The notes beneath the pieces were generated by a model, which was not told the origin of the DNA, ran no database searches, and worked only from the letters and a program-made list of their open reading frames with translations. A program made the translations under genes and the position numbers. Shown piece by piece: positions 4,751 through 6,260 of a stretch of 6,260 bases of DNA (its first letter is position 1; the number at the start of each line of letters is the position of its first letter). Origin of the DNA: Candidatus Methanocorpusculum equi (lineage in GTDB: Archaea; Halobacteriota; Methanomicrobia; Methanomicrobiales; Methanocorpusculaceae); assembly GCA_018065685.1 (NCBI GenBank), contig JAGHSU010000034.1, positions 1 to 6,260 of the forward strand, in the 5' to 3' direction.

Positions 4751-4879
4751 AAAAGAGCAAATCACCAAACGTGGGTACTCGTGTGTCCCGGGCTACCACC
4801 TCCGGGGCAGTACACACGTTCCGAACTAATTTTAACCAACAAATCCGTTCAGAGAACGAATCAGGTAACGAAGTTACAT
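4751..4879 (-). ncRNA. structured antisense-like RNA, copy 2 (putative antitoxin RNA)
   Basis: Inverted paralogue of 1835-1965, about 129 nt from the conserved ATGTAAC to a T4 run. On the minus strand, hairpin 1 is GTAAC-TTC-GTTAC (4877-4865) and hairpin 2 is CGTTC-TCT-GAACG (4858-4846), one pair longer than in copy 1. Hairpin 3 spans 4820-4768: AACGTG closes with CACGTT, and the upper GCCCCGG faces CCGGGAC. GTTAAAATTAGTTCG (4836-4822) is complementary to CGAACTCATTTTAAC in the copy 2 peptide mRNA at 14 of 15 positions, at the same place in RNA and target as copy 1 but with different bases. The ORF on the opposite strand (4684-4881) is a by-product. Confidence 0.75.
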
Positions 4880-4899
4880 GATATTATTGATTCTAAAAA

Positions 4900-4913
4900 G
4901 AGATAAACCTTTC
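4900..4913 (-). promoter_or_regulatory. promoter of the structured RNA, copy 2
   Basis: On the minus strand GAAAGGTTTATCTC, identical to the copy 1 promoter except the last base, again exactly 30 nt before the conserved ATGTAAC. Confidence 0.72.
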
Positions 4914-4933
4914 CCAACCGGAGCGCAGAACAG

Positions 4934-4962
4934 AAAAGACAACAGGGAAAATCCCTGTTATC
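4934..4962 (-). terminator. terminator hairpin overlapping the copy 2 peptide stop codon
   Basis: On the minus strand GATAACAGGGA (4962-4952) pairs with TCCCTGTTGTC (4948-4938) through one T-G wobble, followed by TTTT. The TAA stop (4960-4958) is in the left arm. Its position matches the copy 1 hairpin, with a different sequence. Confidence 0.82.
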
Positions 4963-5065
4963 TTCTCTTGTTCCTAATCGATCCGATTTCACGCAAAGCG
5001 TGGATTATCTGCAGAATAGCGGATACTGCCGTGCAGATAGTTAAAATGAGTTCGTTAACCGGCAT
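4958..5065 (-). CDS. small hydrophobic membrane peptide (putative type I toxin-like), copy 2
   Basis: A 35-residue ORF reading MPVNELILTICTAVSAILQ, then IIHALREIGSIRNKRR. One predicted membrane segment covers about residues 5-24, followed by a basic tail. It is paralogous to 66-170 (ICT, V, ILQI, H, E and NK/RR conserved; one codon longer near the N-terminus). GGAAGG upstream (5081-5075 on the minus strand) is a plausible ribosome site. The leader is about 80 nt if the TATA at 5169-5179 is used, and contains two hairpins. The stop codon lies within the terminator stem. Its RNA partner follows directly downstream in the same orientation with its own promoter: the intact arrangement that the transposon-like element broke in copy 1. 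The plus-strand ORF at 4878-5177 is antisense and has no such support. Function inferred, not shown. Confidence 0.72.
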   Translation of the reverse strand: MPVNELILTICTAVSAILQIIHALREIGSIRNKRR

Positions 5066-5092
5066 GGGTAGATGCCTTCCTGTATTTTTTCA

Positions 5093-5108
5093 TCCGGTTG
5101 TATCCGGA
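5093..5108 (-). promoter_or_regulatory. leader hairpin upstream of small peptide gene, copy 2
   Basis: On the minus strand TCCGG-ATACAA-CCGGA, ending 27 nt before the start codon. It corresponds to 28-43 with the outer pair changed from C-G to T-A. Confidence 0.5.
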
Positions 5109-5144
5109 GCATGCACTGCCGTTCAAAATGAACGGAGTACATGC
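5109..5144 (-). repeat. long imperfect hairpin in the copy 2 leader
   Basis: CCGTTCA pairs with TGAACGG around AAA (5119-5135) and extends outward with GCATG(C)ACT against AGTACATGC, with one mismatch and one bulge. It lies between the inferred transcription start (about 5145) and the conserved CCGG hairpin. Whether copy 1 has an equivalent cannot be seen, because the window starts too close. Confidence 0.55.
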
Positions 5145-5168
5145 GGGGGATATGTATGTTACTTACGG

Positions 5169-5179
5169 AATAAATAATT
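5169..5179 (-). promoter_or_regulatory. probable TATA box for the copy 2 peptide transcript
   Basis: On the minus strand AATTATTTATT, the best AT-rich candidate upstream of the peptide. It would start transcription near 5145 and give a leader of about 80 nt. Confidence 0.4.
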
Positions 5180-5215
5180 AATCAATCAAAAACACGATTT
5201 TTTATGAAAAAAGTG

Positions 5216-5241
5216 GTGACAAAATGTCACATTTTTGTCAC
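5216..5241. promoter_or_regulatory. operator-like cluster of TGTCAC half-sites
   Basis: GTGACA-AAA-TGTCAC (5216-5230) is a perfect inverted repeat, and a further direct TGTCAC follows at 5236-5241. It lies about 40 bp upstream of the copy 2 peptide TATA box, between two divergent promoters. This fits a dimeric regulator site; the regulator is unknown. Confidence 0.5.
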
Positions 5242-5299
5242 AATTTATGTATCATGCAGGATGCAGGGGCCCGAAAATCCGGTGTCTGCTGACAAATGT

Positions 5300-5326
5300 G
5301 TGCCAAAAAGATGTACATTTTGGCAC
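5300..5326. promoter_or_regulatory. 27-bp operator-like palindrome
   Basis: GTGCCAAAA (5300-5308) and TTTTGGCAC (5318-5326) are perfect inverted repeats separated by nine bases, about 33 bp upstream of the TATA box at 5359. It could be a regulator site or an RNA hairpin; no T-run follows directly. Confidence 0.5.
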
Positions 5327-5358
5327 GGATTTTTGCGGGAGAAAAGCATAAACCAGAC

Positions 5359-5368
5359 GGTTTTATAA
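5359..5368 (+). promoter_or_regulatory. TATA box of a very short transcription unit
   Basis: GGTTTTATAA is a good archaeal TATA box. Transcription would begin near 5390 and meet a hairpin terminator at 5397-5424. Confidence 0.5.
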
Positions 5369-5381
5369 GCTGAATGTTTGA

Positions 5382-5424
5382 TTGCAGGCAGATATGTCCT
5401 GCAAATCATGTGCAGGATTTTTTT
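5382..5424 (+). terminator. terminator hairpin with a competing upstream stem
   Basis: TCCTGC (5397-5402) pairs with GCAGGA (5412-5417), followed by T7 (5418-5424). The same segment can instead pair upstream: TTGCAGG (5382-5388) with CCTGCAA (5398-5404). The two stems exclude each other, as in attenuators. The inferred start near 5390 would leave out part of the upstream arm, so only the terminator is well supported. Confidence 0.5.
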
Positions 5425-5438
5425 GGTGTTTTGTGTGA
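5394..5438 (+). CDS. possible 14-residue CxxC micro-peptide
   Basis: ATG at 5394 reads MSCKSCAGFFWCFV and stops at 5436-5438. The ATG is about 30 nt after the TATA centre, so it could be leaderless. Three cysteines including CKSC are notable, but the codons coincide with the terminator hairpin, so the ORF may be incidental. Confidence 0.2.
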   Translation: MSCKSCAGFFWCFV

Positions 5439-5496
5439 CGGATGCTTTTTATTTTTCCATGTTTTTTCTGCCGCTTTCTCTGCCAGTTGGTCTTGG

Positions 5497-5518
5497 GTGC
5501 TCTTTGTCATAAAGCCGG
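5497..5518. repeat. 22-bp direct repeat, right copy
   Basis: Begins GTGCTCTTTGTC and ends TAAAGCCGG; one mismatch to 4684-4705. It lies just upstream of the promoter of the 5572 gene. Confidence 0.7.
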
Positions 5519-5540
5519 GAGGAACCACGTATGCTTTACG

Positions 5541-5549
5541 TTAAATAGC
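5541..5549 (+). promoter_or_regulatory. TATA box for the 5572 gene
   Basis: TTAAATAGC is centred about 27 nt before the ATG at 5572, with no Shine-Dalgarno between them: a leaderless transcript. Confidence 0.5.
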
Positions 5550-5571
5550 TGATATGCCAAATAGATAAGCA

Positions 5572-6172
5572 ATGGTTATAACAGGGGAAAGGAGTTTTGA
5601 GGAATTACATACTCTGGCACTCACAGCGGCAAGGAATATTCATCTTCAGGACGAAGTTGAGCACGGACGAAGTATAGATAAGTACGGGACGATTAGGAAA
5701 TTTTCCGGAGATAAAGACGGGGTATACATAGACGTCACAGAGGACACACGAATTATTGTTCACAATCATCGCCAGTCAGAGACTGGCTCACGGCTCACGA
5801 TTCGCTGCACTCATCCCTCGCCACCCTCACGAATTTAAAGCCCCGAATACATTTTCAGGATATGATGTTTACAATTTTTTAGCGAACAGACAGTTGTGTG
5901 AATCCATTGTCTGCGGATATGGATATTATTTTTATTTGAAGAGGGGGACGTTTATGAGGAGCCCGATGGAGGTGAAAAACAGCCTGGAAAGACTCTATCA
6001 GGAGGTAATAAGAAAAGTGGGGGATACGTATGCAGCAGATCCTTCAAACCAGCACAAGTCCCTAAAATTCCGGACAAAAGAGCTTAACATACTGTTTGAA
6101 GCCGAGTTTCATAATGAACTGACAAAAGAGCTTGGAAGGAAAGGATTATTATATGGGAGAGTTAAATTATAA
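5572..6172 (+). pseudogene. JAMM/MPN metallopeptidase-like protein, disrupted by a 49-bp insertion
   Basis: The first frame (MVITGERSFEELHTLALTAA and on) stops at 5836-5838 after 88 residues. The second frame, one base forward, is open from before 5830 to TAA 6170-6172. Deleting 49 bp between the TCGCCA repeats at 5769-5774 and 5818-5823 fuses them into a 183-residue protein reading IIVHNHRHPHEFKAPNTFSG at the join. The restored H64-x-H66 ... S79-x-x-D82, with E30 (EHG) upstream, fits the JAMM zinc motif seen in RadC-like and phage head-associated MPN domains (family knowledge; Arg replaces the common Pro after HNH). A YGYYFYLKRG strand follows, then a helical charged C-terminal region (~105-183) that is not recognised. 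Substrate unknown: an isopeptidase or peptidase role is possible. The downstream ORF starts 4 nt after the stop. As sequenced, the product is truncated right after the first metal-binding histidines. Confidence 0.68.
5769..5823. mobile_element. 49-bp insertion flanked by TCGCCA direct repeats
   Basis: TCGCCA at 5769-5774 and 5818-5823 are 49 bp apart. The intervening sequence contains a 7-bp hairpin (GCCAGTC-AGA-GACTGGC, 5771-5787) and is of different composition from the host gene. It is too short to encode anything. A miniature palindromic repeat element or a templated insertion is possible. Confidence 0.6.
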
Positions 6173-6175
6173 AGC

Positions 6176-6260
6176 ATGACACGCATCAGACTATGTTCCG
6201 GTCGGGGATTGGCGTTTACCGAGGATGAGGTGAAAAAGCTCTTTGAAAACAAAGAGAAGG
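6176..6260 (+). CDS. start of an unrecognised ORF, runs off the window
   Basis: ATG at 6176 reads MTRIRLCSGRGLAFTEDEVK and stays open to the window end (28 complete codons). It begins 4 nt after the stop of the 5572-6172 gene, in a shared transcription unit. There is no good ribosome site; the nearest purine run is about 18 nt upstream. The fragment is too short to assign a family. It may be co-transcribed with, and functionally tied to, the JAMM-like gene. Confidence 0.5.
   Translation, partial: MTRIRLCSGRGLAFTEDEVKKLFENKEK

Noticed and set aside
4878..5177. 99-residue plus-strand ORF
   Set aside because: Antisense to the copy 2 peptide gene, its terminator and leader; it has no promoter, and the homologous copy 1 region has no equivalent.
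1..6260. tRNA or rRNA genes
   Set aside because: No cloverleaf with a T-loop GTTC motif and no rRNA signature could be found by reading either strand.

Overview
The window reads as chromosomal DNA of a euryarchaeon, most likely a methanogen of the Methanomicrobiales type. This rests on the archaeal-style ftsY and srp54 genes, TATA-box promoters about 25-30 nt upstream of starts, several apparently leaderless genes and oligo-T terminators. The genus is inference; no rRNA or tRNA gene is present. The conserved core is ftsY (2137-3282) and srp54 (3282-4607), overlapping by one base. They encode the receptor and the targeting GTPase of the signal recognition particle.

The most interesting structure flanks this core. 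Two related cassettes lie in inverted orientation. Each holds (i) a 34-35 residue hydrophobic peptide gene with a basic C-terminus (66-170 on +; 4958-5065 on -), (ii) a terminator hairpin that contains the peptide stop codon, and (iii) a separate promoter followed, exactly 30 nt on, by a roughly 130-nt structured RNA (about 1835-1965 on +; about 4751-4879 on -). The two RNAs keep the same three-hairpin fold through compensatory changes. Each RNA carries, in the single-stranded gap before hairpin 3, a stretch complementary to codons 4-8/9 of its own peptide mRNA: 13/13 in copy 1 and 14/15 in copy 2. The recognition sequences differ between the copies, but pairing is kept in register. This is the layout expected of a type I toxin-antitoxin-like module (membrane peptide plus antisense RNA) present as two cognate paralogous pairs. 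The RNAs, their pairing and the toxin role are predictions from sequence.

Copy 1 is split by a 1587-bp transposon-like element (205-1791). It has perfect 14-bp terminal inverted repeats, a 9-bp target duplication (ACCGGCGAG), and arrays of a TAAAAACGAGCAG motif spaced about 20 bp at both ends. It has no recognisable transposase. It carries a frameshifted DUF2080-like small gene, an unrecognised 158-aa gene and a second unrecognised gene broken by a one-base frameshift.

Right of copy 2 are a promoter-rich intergenic region with two kinds of operator-like palindromes (5216-5241, 5300-5326) and a very short transcription unit (5359-5438). After these comes a JAMM/MPN metallopeptidase-like gene (5572-6172) disrupted by a 49-bp insertion between TCGCCA direct repeats; removing the insertion restores the frame and the metal-binding motif. 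A further gene begins at 6176 and runs off the window. A 22-bp direct repeat (4684-4705 and 5497-5518) brackets cassette copy 2.
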